Source: Paracoccaceae bacterium
GTDB lineage: Bacteria; Pseudomonadota; Alphaproteobacteria; Rhodobacterales; Rhodobacteraceae
DNA: 42,244 bases
Assembly: GCA_002683685.1 (NCBI GenBank)
Contig: NYTV01000107.1
Coordinates: 1 to 42,244 of the forward strand
Direction: 5' to 3'
A model generated the notes under the pieces. The model saw nothing but the letters and a program-made list of their open reading frames with translations. It did no database searches and was not told where the DNA came from. A program made the translations under genes and the position numbers. Positions 33,450 through 42,244 of this stretch are shown piece by piece; position 1 is the first letter of the stretch; every line of letters begins with the position of its first letter.

Positions 33450-33516
33450 GAGGCCACCTTAGCCACAGCACCGACCGCTTGTCACGCTCAATTTATTGGC
33501 AAGGTGGTCCAGCAGC

Positions 33517-33825
33517 TCATTCAATGGCCATTGCCGCCAAGGTCTTCACCAAATCATCCACCGCTTTCATCTGAATCAAAAATGGTTTGATCAAATCCAA
33601 AGGCAGAGCGCTCGGCCCATCGCACAGAGCCTGATCGGGGCCGGGATGCGCCTCAAGAAACAACCCAGGGATGCCCACGGCCAAACCTGCCCGGCCCAGC
33701 TCGGCAATTTGTGCGCGCCGTCCGCCAGAGACCGCAGCGCCCGCCGCGCGCGATTGCAAAGCATGGGTCACGTCAAAAATAATAGGCGCATCATCGCTAC
33801 AGTCTTTCATCGTCCGAAGACACTG
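33517..33825 (-). pseudogene. kdsA: 3-deoxy-8-phosphooctulonate synthase (KdsA), C-terminal fragment
   Basis: About 102 codons encode [70 protein letters not shown], the last third of KdsA. The full enzyme has about 280 residues. Upstream the frame closes with a stop a few codons past 33825, so the PEP and arabinose-5-phosphate binding N-terminal barrel is missing. A complete copy is presumably elsewhere if the strain makes KDO. Confidence 0.8.
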
Positions 33826-33890
33826 TCTTGGCCCCTAAAACTGTGCCACTATTTGTAGTGCAAGGCCCATAAGCCCCCTCCCCCATTTAA

Positions 33891-36242
<2,352 letters not shown>

Positions 36243-36268
36243 AGTTTAGATCAACCAAATATTATTTG

Positions 36269-36299
36269 AAAAGCCCGCTCTGAAGAGTGGGCTTTTTTT
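36269..36299 (+). terminator. Rho-independent terminator of katG
   Basis: AAGCCCGCTCT and AGAGTGGGCTT form a stem with one mismatch and a short loop. Seven T residues follow. It lies 27 bp after the katG stop. Confidence 0.93.
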
Positions 36300-36457
36300 A
36301 TAAATTTCGAGGCTAAATATGGTTGCATAGAATTGAGGCAATTTCCCCCAACTTCTTTGCTCGTCTCAAAATAAATGTTGAAATAATCCTCTTTCTACGC
36401 CACGGTCTAGAAGAAGCTTTTGAAAGAGAGCGATAGCTTAGGTTCTGGGAGAACAAA

Positions 36458-37519
36458 ATGAAATTACGCGCGATTGCAACGATGATTTTAAGTACTACCG
36501 CTTTAAGCGCGACCGCTGGAGGTTTTGAGACTAACTCTCTGTCAACATCCTTTATGTACGAGAAAGGCAATTATGCTGAACTCGGTATGTCAAGTCGATC
36601 GCCTGATGTTAAAGGTACAGTGTACGCTCCAACAGGCAGTGCGCTCGCAAAACAAGATTACGTTTCATTGGCGATTAAGACTGATATCTCAAGCGATTTA
36701 TCTGTTGGCCTAACATCCTACAATCAGGGTGCGGTACAACTTGATTATTACTCTGCAGGAAGTCCCTATGCTGTAGCCCTACCTGTTGTCGATTTAGACA
36801 TCAACGCATTGGCCATTTTGGTGAAATATTCGCTCTCTGATAATGTGAGCATCCTTGGCGGTGCCAAACAGTCACAAGTCCAGGATGCGTCAGCCAATAT
36901 ATTTCAGAGTGCTGGATTGCCAGCGTCTTCTGTTTCAGGAGCTACTGAAACAAGTCTCTTGATTGGGGCATCATATGCAATTCCTAAAATAGCTCTACGC
37001 GCTGAACTAATTTACGAAGGCGACGCTGATTTTTCGTTAGATACTTCAAATGCAGGCGTTGGAACCGGCAAAACAAGCGCATCGGTTCCCGATTACATGA
37101 CCTTGAATTTTCAAAGTGGCATAGCTGAGGATACATTATTATTTGGATCAATTCGAAAGGCTGACTGGAGCAATCACCAAATTACAGTCTTTCCCGGCAC
37201 ACCAACAACTTCAAGTTTTACCGATACCACAACATATTCCCTCGGGATTGGTCGTAAAATAAACGATGCAGTATCTCTCATAGCAAATTATTCGACAGAA
37301 GCTGCGGGCTCATCGGCTTCTACAACGCCACTTACAATAACCAACGGTTACGATGCAATTGGACTCGCAGTAAGGTATTCAAGTGGTAATTCAACTGTAA
37401 CTGCCGGCTATAGCTATGCTAAAGTTGGAAATATAACACTTACATCAGGTCTTGGCGTCGGAGAATTTACCAACAACACAGTTACCGGCTTCGGTATAAA
37501 GATTGGGTATAATTTCTAA
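36458..37519 (+). CDS. Outer-membrane transport protein, FadL/OmpP1/TodX family
   Basis: 353 residues with a signal peptide (MKLRAIATMILSTTALSATA, cut before GGFE) and a C-terminal aromatic residue (KIGYNF), as in beta-barrel outer-membrane proteins. Repeated amphipathic strands and the NYAELGMSSRSPDVKG start resemble the FadL family, which takes up long-chain fatty acids or aromatic hydrocarbons. GGGAG lies 6 bp before ATG 36458, and a strong terminator follows. Its AT-richer codons differ from katG. It may feed the acyl-CoA cluster to its right, but the ligand is unknown. Confidence 0.75.
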   Translation: MKLRAIATMILSTTALSATAGGFETNSLSTSFMYEKGNYAELGMSSRSPDVKGTVYAPTGSALAKQDYVSLAIKTDISSDLSVGLTSYNQGAVQLDYYSAGSPYAVALPVVDLDINALAILVKYSLSDNVSILGGAKQSQVQDASANIFQSAGLPASSVSGATETSLLIGASYAIPKIALRAELIYEGDADFSLDTSNAGVGTGKTSASVPDYMTLNFQSGIAEDTLLFGSIRKADWSNHQITVFPGTPTTSSFTDTTTYSLGIGRKINDAVSLIANYSTEAAGSSASTTPLTITNGYDAIGLAVRYSSGNSTVTAGYSYAKVGNITLTSGLGVGEFTNNTVTGFGIKIGYNF

Positions 37520-37536
37520 TAACCATTACCAAAATG

Positions 37537-37566
37537 AAAATACCCCACTTTGTTGGGGTATTTTTT
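37537..37566 (+). terminator. Rho-independent terminator of the FadL-type gene
   Basis: AAATACCCCA and TTGGGGTATTT form a stem around a CTTTG loop. Six T residues follow on the plus strand and four A residues precede the stem, so it may also act on the convergent thioesterase transcript. Confidence 0.92.
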
Positions 37567-37589
37567 AAATTATTAAATCTGTCAAATTT

Positions 37590-38018
37590 TTACATCAAGC
37601 TGTTTAAATACTTTATCGTTTCTGAACTTAATTCTGATGGTCGCCTTGTTCTGCGATTCACATTTACATGAACAAAATGTCCTTGAGCAGCCGCAAAATC
37701 TTCCTCTCCTGAAAATAATCCAACGGCATAGGTAACCGATGACGTGCCCAACTTACTAACCTGAATCCCAGCGGTAATTATATCAGGGAACGCTAATTCT
37801 TTGAAATATTGACATCCAGTCTCCACAACTAAAAATACAGTCTTGCCAAGTTTCAAGTCCAAGACGCCATTCTCCAGCAAATGCCCGTTCACCGCAGTAT
37901 CAAACAACTGATAATGCACTGCATTGTTCATATGTCCATAGATATCATTATCAATCCAACGCGTGGTCAGGGTTGAGAAAGCGCGAAAATCGGAACGGTT
38001 TTTTTGAGTCTGTCTCAC
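37590..38018 (-). CDS. Acyl-CoA thioesterase, 4HBT hot-dog family
   Basis: 142 residues, a single hot-dog domain. The active-site region RWIDNDIYGHMNNAVHY (residues 20-36) carries the conserved Asp, Gly-His and Asn-Asn of 4-hydroxybenzoyl-CoA thioesterase relatives. It hydrolyses an acyl-CoA to the free acid. GTG 38018 is chosen because it overlaps the alcohol dehydrogenase stop by 4 bp (GTGA). It is the last gene of the leftward acyl-CoA operon. Its AT-richness differs from the genes upstream. Confidence 0.88.
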   Translation of the reverse strand: MRQTQKNRSDFRAFSTLTTRWIDNDIYGHMNNAVHYQLFDTAVNGHLLENGVLDLKLGKTVFLVVETGCQYFKELAFPDIITAGIQVSKLGTSSVTYAVGLFSGEEDFAAAQGHFVHVNVNRRTRRPSELSSETIKYLNSLM

Positions 38019-39169
38019 CAAGCAGCCTCATAAATTTGCATGGCTGCAGCCTCATCCACAGAACGCGGGTTGTTGACCAGAAGGCGAGTTTGATTCATGG
38101 CATCGCGCGCCAGTTCAGGCAAGGCTTCACGCGCGATACCCATCTCCCGCAAGCCTTGCTCGAGCCCACAAGCCTGGCTCAAATCTGCCATACTTTGGGC
38201 AAACTTCATGGCCGCGTCTGCCACGTTCATTGCAGGCAGATCCGGGAAAACATGTGGCAAGAGCTCCGCATAAGCCTCGGGCGCAACTTGCGCATTAAAG
38301 CGCAAGACATGCGGCAGAACCAAAGCATTTGAGAGCCCATGCGGGACTTTATAATGTCCCCCAATCGGATAGGCTAATGCATGCACGGCAGCCACAGGCG
38401 AATTAGCAAAAGCTTGCCCGGCCAACATGGAGCCCAAAAGCATGCCCGTGCGAGCTTCAAGATCATCAGGCTTTTGCACGGCGCGGAACAGCATTTGGCC
38501 CATGAGCCCCAGCGCTTCAACCGCCAGCGCACGGCTGATTGGATTGTTGTTGGCATTAACACTGGCATAGGCTTCAATCGCATGAACCATGGCATCAATG
38601 CCGGTTGCAGCCGTCACATGCGCGGGCAATCCAAGCGTCAGTTCCGGATCAAGCAGCGCCAGATCAGGCAATAGTAGCGGACTCACCACGCCCATTTTCT
38701 CCGATGCGCCGGTGGTCACAATCGAAATTGGTGTCACCTCTGAGCCGGTTCCGGCTGTGGTCGGCACCAACACCAGCGGCAAACGCGGCCCGCGCGCATT
38801 GCCAACCCCATAGGCTTCTGCCAATGGCTGATCAGAAGCGGCCAAAAGCGCGGCAAGCTTGGCGACATCCAAAGATGAGCCTCCGCCAAAGCCAATCACC
38901 CCGGTGGCACCGCGCGCTTTCTGCGCGGCCTGCAACACAATAGATTCCGGTGGATCCGCTTGCACCTGGTCAAACAACGTGACCGCCACGCCAGCGGCGC
39001 GCAACCCATCTTTCACCTGCTGCACAAGGCCCGTGGCCATCATGCCGGGGTCGGTAACCAAAAGCAGTCGATCACCGCAAATAGGGCGCGTGATCTGTCC
39101 TATCTCACCCGCCAGGCCCGCCCCCATACGCAGGCTCGGGGTGGTGTTAAAGGTGAAGGGTTTCATCAT
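38015..39169 (-). CDS. Iron-containing alcohol dehydrogenase
   Basis: 384 residues of the group III (Fe-ADH) family. The N-terminal nucleotide-binding domain has GFGGGSSLDVAKLAA near 95-108 and PTTAGTGSEVTPISIV near 138. The C-terminal helical domain supplies metal ligands in GIDAMVHAIEAYAS and AAVHALAYPIGGHYKVPHG. It interconverts an alcohol and an aldehyde or ketone with NAD(P)H. It sits between an acyl-CoA dehydrogenase and a thioesterase, so a 3- or 4-hydroxy acid or a medium-chain alcohol is a plausible substrate. Confidence 0.9.
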   Translation of the reverse strand: MMKPFTFNTTPSLRMGAGLAGEIGQITRPICGDRLLLVTDPGMMATGLVQQVKDGLRAAGVAVTLFDQVQADPPESIVLQAAQKARGATGVIGFGGGSSLDVAKLAALLAASDQPLAEAYGVGNARGPRLPLVLVPTTAGTGSEVTPISIVTTGASEKMGVVSPLLLPDLALLDPELTLGLPAHVTAATGIDAMVHAIEAYASVNANNNPISRALAVEALGLMGQMLFRAVQKPDDLEARTGMLLGSMLAGQAFANSPVAAVHALAYPIGGHYKVPHGLSNALVLPHVLRFNAQVAPEAYAELLPHVFPDLPAMNVADAAMKFAQSMADLSQACGLEQGLREMGIAREALPELARDAMNQTRLLVNNPRSVDEAAAMQIYEAAW

Positions 39170-39244
39170 AGGCCTAATCCTTGTTTTCCATCACAATTGC
39201 GCCACACAACTCTGCGGTTGACGCAGCCATATGGCAAGGCTCTG

Positions 39245-40480
39245 TTAGATCTTTTCCTGAGTATGCTTGCGCAGCTCCGCGCGCGCCACCTGCCGCCGAT
39301 GCACCGCATCAGGGCCATCCGCCAAACGCAGGGTCCGCAGATGCATCCAATAGGCCGCAAGGGGGGTATCTTGACTGATACCGCCCGCCCCATGCAGCTG
39401 AATAGCTTCATCCACCACTTTCAAAGCCATGATCGGCGCCACAACTTTGATCTTCGAGATCCAGGGCGCCGCAGCCCGTGGATCGCCTTGATCCATCATC
39501 CAAGCCGCCTTCAGACAGAGCAATCGCGCCATCTCAATTTCCATGCGCGCATCTGCGATGATGTCAAAATTCGCGCCCAATTGCGCCAAGGGCTTGCCAA
39601 AAGCTGTTCGGCTCAAACTGCGTTTGCACATAAGCTCGAGCGCGGCTTCCGCTTGACCAATCGCCCGCATGCAATGATGGATGCGTCCGGGACCAAGCCG
39701 GCCTTGGGCGATCTCAAAGCCGCGTTCCTCACCCAGCAGCATATTTTCGGCAGGCACGCGCACATTGGTAAAGCGCAGATGATAATGCCCATGCGGCGCG
39801 TCATCATGGCCGTAAATCTCCATGGGTCGCAGTTTTTTAATCCCCGGTGTGGCTGCATCAACGACGATCATGGAATGGCGCTTATGTTTGGGCGCATCCT
39901 CCGCCCCAGTTTTCACCATAACGATATAGACCGCACAGCGCGGATCCCCCGCGCTACTCGCCCACCATTTTTCACCGTTGAGCACATAATCATCGCCCTC
40001 CGGCCGGCAGCTCAGGCTTAAATTCGTCGCATCCGAAGATGCCACATCAGGCTCCGTCATCACATAAGCGGATCGGATTTCTCCTGCCAAAAGTGGCGCA
40101 AGCCAGCGGGTTTTCATCTCTTCAGTGCCATAGCGCTCAAAGACTTCCATATTGCCTGTGTCCGGCGCTGAACAGTTGAAGACCTCAGCCGCCAAAGGTG
40201 ATTTACCCAGCTCCTCTGCCATGTAGGCATATTCCACCGTCGTCAGACCAAACCCTTTTTCGCTGCCCGTTAGCCAGAAATTCCACAGACCCTCGGCCCG
40301 CACCTTATTTTTAAGGCCTGTCATGATCTCGACCTGGCGATCGGTCAATGTCCAGCGGTCTCCCTTAGAAACCTCCGCATGATACTCTGCCTCTAAGGGC
40401 ATGATATCATTTCGGATAATTTCAGAAACGCGGTCGCGCAGCTTGGCGACACGCTCCGACAGCCCAAGGTTCATTTCCAT
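39245..40480 (-). CDS. Acyl-CoA dehydrogenase
   Basis: 411 residues with the three-part ACAD fold. An alpha-helical N-domain is followed by the FAD-contacting AYVMTEPDVASSDATN and WASSAGDPR beta-domain. The C-domain has RTAFGKPLAQLGANFD and LHGAGGISQDTPLA. This longer variant, with a FAD-linked GRIHHCMRAIGQ segment, resembles the ACAD10/11 type. ATG 40480 follows GAGGGCG by 5 bp. It is divergent from maoC and shares an operator region with it. The nearby ACAD10-like kinase supports a role in oxidising branched or 4-hydroxy acyl-CoAs. Confidence 0.92.
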   Translation of the reverse strand: MEMNLGLSERVAKLRDRVSEIIRNDIMPLEAEYHAEVSKGDRWTLTDRQVEIMTGLKNKVRAEGLWNFWLTGSEKGFGLTTVEYAYMAEELGKSPLAAEVFNCSAPDTGNMEVFERYGTEEMKTRWLAPLLAGEIRSAYVMTEPDVASSDATNLSLSCRPEGDDYVLNGEKWWASSAGDPRCAVYIVMVKTGAEDAPKHKRHSMIVVDAATPGIKKLRPMEIYGHDDAPHGHYHLRFTNVRVPAENMLLGEERGFEIAQGRLGPGRIHHCMRAIGQAEAALELMCKRSLSRTAFGKPLAQLGANFDIIADARMEIEMARLLCLKAAWMMDQGDPRAAAPWISKIKVVAPIMALKVVDEAIQLHGAGGISQDTPLAAYWMHLRTLRLADGPDAVHRRQVARAELRKHTQEKI

Positions 40481-40538
40481 ATCCGCGCCCTCAATGTTCA
40501 AGTCATATTTTGCCCTTTACAGGCCTCCCTTTCATGAA

Positions 40539-40558
40539 ACATACTCATCAGTATGTTG
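40539..40558. promoter_or_regulatory. Perfect palindromic operator (TetR type) in divergent promoters
   Basis: AACATACT-CATC-AGTATGTT is a perfect 8+8 palindrome. Rightward, TTTACA (40517-40522) and CATACT (40541-40546) form an 18-bp-spaced promoter for maoC. Leftward, TTGACA (40563-40558) and TTTCAT (40540-40535) form a 17-bp-spaced promoter for the acyl-CoA dehydrogenase. The palindrome covers the rightward -10 and fills the leftward spacer, so one bound repressor would block both. The TetR gene at 42116 is the obvious candidate. Confidence 0.78.
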
Positions 40559-40575
40559 TCAATGGAAGCCAAGTG

Positions 40576-41082
40576 ATGTCGGATCTAGAACTGGCCTTTG
40601 CCGCGCAAAGCCGGCAGATCGGCGTGCACTTGGGGCGCAGCCCGTGGATATTGATTGATCAGGCAAGAATTAATGGCTTTGCCGCGATCACTGAAGATCA
40701 CCAATTCATTCATGTTGACCCCGTCCGAGCGCGGGCAGAAACCCCTTTTGAGGGCACTGTCGCGCATGGGTTCTTGACGCTCGCCATGGCTAGCCGCATG
40801 GCACAGGACACGCTGCCCCAGCTGCCCGGCCAGGTTATGAATCTCAACGCAGGATTTGATCGCCTGCGTTTTGTCGCGCCGCTGCCCAGCGGCCACCGCA
40901 TTCGCGGCGCATTTATGCTCAAAGATGTCACGAAGACACAGGCCAATCACCTGCGCATGGTGACAGAGCTGACCATTGAGATTGAACACAGCGACACGCC
41001 CGCGCTGGTCGCCGATTGGATCAATGTGGCCGTCTTCTCACAATCCCAGCCCCAGGCCAGCAGTGAGGCCCGGCGGCGATGA
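40576..41082 (+). CDS. MaoC-family (R)-specific enoyl-CoA hydratase
   Basis: 168 residues, a hot-dog hydratase. The MaoC motif reads FAAITEDHQFIHVDPVRA (Asp and His of the active site), then ETPFEGTVAHGFLTLAM. ATG 40576 is chosen because GGAAG lies about 8 bp upstream and the operator and -10 lie before it. Earlier in-frame starts at 40510 and 40534 would put the operator inside the gene. It hydrates an enoyl-CoA such as the product of the divergent acyl-CoA dehydrogenase. It overlaps the next gene by 4 bp. Confidence 0.88.
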   Translation: MSDLELAFAAQSRQIGVHLGRSPWILIDQARINGFAAITEDHQFIHVDPVRARAETPFEGTVAHGFLTLAMASRMAQDTLPQLPGQVMNLNAGFDRLRFVAPLPSGHRIRGAFMLKDVTKTQANHLRMVTELTIEIEHSDTPALVADWINVAVFSQSQPQASSEARRR

Positions 41083-42119
41083 CACAAGCCCTTCACAGCT
41101 ATGACCCCAAACGCCTCTCCACATACCTACAAGAACATGTGGCCGGTTTTGCTGGACTGACGGAAATTGCGAAATTTTCTGATGGCCAATCCAACCCAAC
41201 ATATAAGCTGACTGATACCGCCGGCCGCCATTTTGTGCTGCGTGCCAAGCCACCGGGCACCTTGCTCAAATCCGCCCATGCGGTAGATCGCGAGTTTCGT
41301 GTCATGACCGCCCTGGCCCAGAGCCCAGTGCCCGTACCTCAAATGTTGCACCTTTCAGATGAGGACAGTCCGATGGGTGCGCAATTTTTGGTGATGGAAC
41401 ATTTGGAGGGGCGGGTTTTTTGGGATCCCGCTCTGCCTGAGCAATCGCCAAAGTTTCGGCAAGACGCCTACCACGCCCTAGTGCGGACCCTGGCCGCCCT
41501 GCATGATGTTGATCCACAGGCCGTCGGACTGGCTGACTTTGGCAAGCCGGGTAATTATTTTTCGCGGCAAGTCTCGCGTTGGACACGGCAATATCGCGCC
41601 TGTGAAACACATGCACGTCCCGATATGGATTGGGCTATAGATTGGCTGGACCGCAACATGGTGCAAGATGATGGGCAAGCCACCATCGTGCATGGGGATT
41701 ATCGTTTGGACAACGTCATGTTTGACAGCCAAACTGCCGATATGATCGCGGTTTTGGATTGGGAATTGTCCACGCTCGGGCATCCCTTTGCTGACCTGGC
41801 CTATCAATGCATGGGCCTGCGCCTGCCGCCCAATGCTATGATTAAAGGGCTCAAGGGCATTGACCGCAAAGCGCAGAGCCTGCCACAAGAAGCTGAATAT
41901 GTCGCGCAATACTGCGCGCTCAGAGGTATCAAACCGCCTGAGAATTGGGCGTTCTATATGGTGTTCTCCTTTTTTCGACTGGCCGCGATTTTAGAAGGGG
42001 TTTTGCACCGTGCCCAATCGGGAAATGCCTCAAATCCCAGAGACGTTGGTATGATGAGCGGCACCATTGACACTCTGGCCGAGGCCGCCAAACACACCGC
42101 TCAAGGCCGCCAGTCATGA
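41079..42119 (+). CDS. Phosphotransferase (APH/ACAD10-N-terminal-like kinase)
   Basis: 346 residues with a protein-kinase-like APH fold. The nucleotide-loop region is FSDGQSNPTYKL, the Lys-equivalent strand FVLRAKPPG, the Brenner-type catalytic loop IVHGDYRLDNVMFD and the metal-binding DWELSTLGHP. Stand-alone homologues match the kinase domain of ACAD10. In that family 4-hydroxyacyl-CoAs are phosphorylated before elimination by an acyl-CoA dehydrogenase. The pairing with an ACAD gene in the same divergent cluster fits that role and argues against antibiotic resistance. Confidence 0.88.
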   Translation: MTQALHSYDPKRLSTYLQEHVAGFAGLTEIAKFSDGQSNPTYKLTDTAGRHFVLRAKPPGTLLKSAHAVDREFRVMTALAQSPVPVPQMLHLSDEDSPMGAQFLVMEHLEGRVFWDPALPEQSPKFRQDAYHALVRTLAALHDVDPQAVGLADFGKPGNYFSRQVSRWTRQYRACETHARPDMDWAIDWLDRNMVQDDGQATIVHGDYRLDNVMFDSQTADMIAVLDWELSTLGHPFADLAYQCMGLRLPPNAMIKGLKGIDRKAQSLPQEAEYVAQYCALRGIKPPENWAFYMVFSFFRLAAILEGVLHRAQSGNASNPRDVGMMSGTIDTLAEAAKHTAQGRQS

Positions 42120-42244
42120 TGCTCGATAGCACATCGGTCAAGGGGCGGATTTTAGATGCCGCCGCGCGGGCCTTTGCCACCCATGGGGTGGATCAAACCT
42201 CAATTGATGACATCGCCCGCGACCTTGGTGCAACCAAGGGTAAA
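42116..42244 (+). CDS. TetR-family regulator (3' end cut by window)
   Basis: The first 43 codons are present, starting at ATG 42116, which overlaps the phosphotransferase stop. The peptide has KGRILDAAARAFATHGVDQTSIDDIARDLGATKGK, a TetR helix 1 to helix 3. The rest lies outside the window. It is probably the repressor for the palindrome at 40539-40558, controlling both arms of the acyl-CoA cluster in response to an acyl-CoA. Confidence 0.85.
   Translation, partial: MMLDSTSVKGRILDAAARAFATHGVDQTSIDDIARDLGATKGK

Noticed and set aside
33847..33860. CACTA-TTTG-TAGTG inverted repeat before katG as an OxyR or other operator
   Set aside because: It is too short, about 190 bp from the start codon, and has no match to a known peroxide-response site.
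38960..40021. A 353-codon plus-strand open frame across the alcohol and acyl-CoA dehydrogenase genes
   Set aside because: It is a shadow of two well-supported minus-strand genes; its His/Arg/Gln-rich composition is typical of antisense frames.
41079..42119. Aminoglycoside resistance gene
   Set aside because: The APH fold is shared by ACAD10-like kinases, and the acyl-CoA neighbours point to metabolism.

Overview
The window looks like chromosomal DNA of a marine alphaproteobacterium, most likely Rhodobacterales (Roseobacter group). This is inferred from the gene repertoire: a pca operon with a DUF849 protein, NMT1-type ABC uptake beside dihydropyrimidinase, a ChvI-like regulator, a tandem-ATPase peptide transporter and MtoX/SBP56. 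GC is moderate, and no 16S or marker gene is present to fix the genus. Many 3' or 5' gene stubs are scattered between intact operons, which suggests a genome that has lost genes by deletion and rearrangement.

Layout. 1-1831: the end of a peptide ABC transporter tandem ATPase and a glutathione S-transferase. About 1900-5000: an AT-rich, decayed integrative element. It has a tyrosine integrase broken by one stop and one frameshift, a roughly 145-bp inverted duplication of the integrase start plus a tRNA-3'-end-like att core, one membrane-protein cargo gene, a 25-bp inverted repeat pair and a transposase stub. 4984-5877: an EamA permease. 6106-15973: a complete reductive pyrimidine catabolism locus. 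It holds an NMT1-type ABC importer (substrate-binding protein, two permeases, ATPase), dihydropyrimidinase, an M20 ureidopropionase-type amidohydrolase, a divergent RutR-like regulator with a perfect TTGACCA-N2-TGGTCAA operator, and the dihydropyrimidine dehydrogenase subunits PreA and PreT. 15974-17094: a gene-poor stretch with a second copy of the transposase stub, a perfect hairpin, a capsule-export (KpsE-type) gene stub and tRNA-Gln(UUG).

17105-22004: a leftward set made of a class III CoA-transferase, an aldehyde dehydrogenase, SBP56/methanethiol oxidase, a 2Fe-2S ferredoxin and a CoA-binding protein. 22282-23957: glnK-amtB for ammonium sensing and uptake. 24010-30624: aromatic catabolism. 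An HpaR-like MarR regulator is divergent from hpaE and hpaD (homoprotocatechuate meta cleavage). These converge on a tightly overlapped protocatechuate ortho-cleavage operon, pcaC-pcaH-pcaG-BKACE-pcaB, where a DUF849 beta-keto-acid cleavage enzyme may stand in for the usual pcaIJ/pcaF end steps.

31071-36242: a ChvI-like response regulator lacking most of its DNA-binding domain, a Pit phosphate transporter, a small basic ORF, a KdsA C-terminal stub and catalase-peroxidase KatG. 36458-37519: a FadL-type outer-membrane channel. 37590-42244: an acyl-CoA cluster. Iron alcohol dehydrogenase, thioesterase and acyl-CoA dehydrogenase run left; a MaoC hydratase, an ACAD10-like phosphotransferase and a TetR regulator (cut by the window end) run right. 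A perfect 20-bp TetR-type palindrome lies between overlapping divergent promoters.

Overall the window encodes nitrogen scavenging from pyrimidines and ammonium, use of plant- or algae-derived aromatics and organosulfur compounds, and fatty or branched acyl-CoA turnover. All calls come from reading the sequence; no database search was run.
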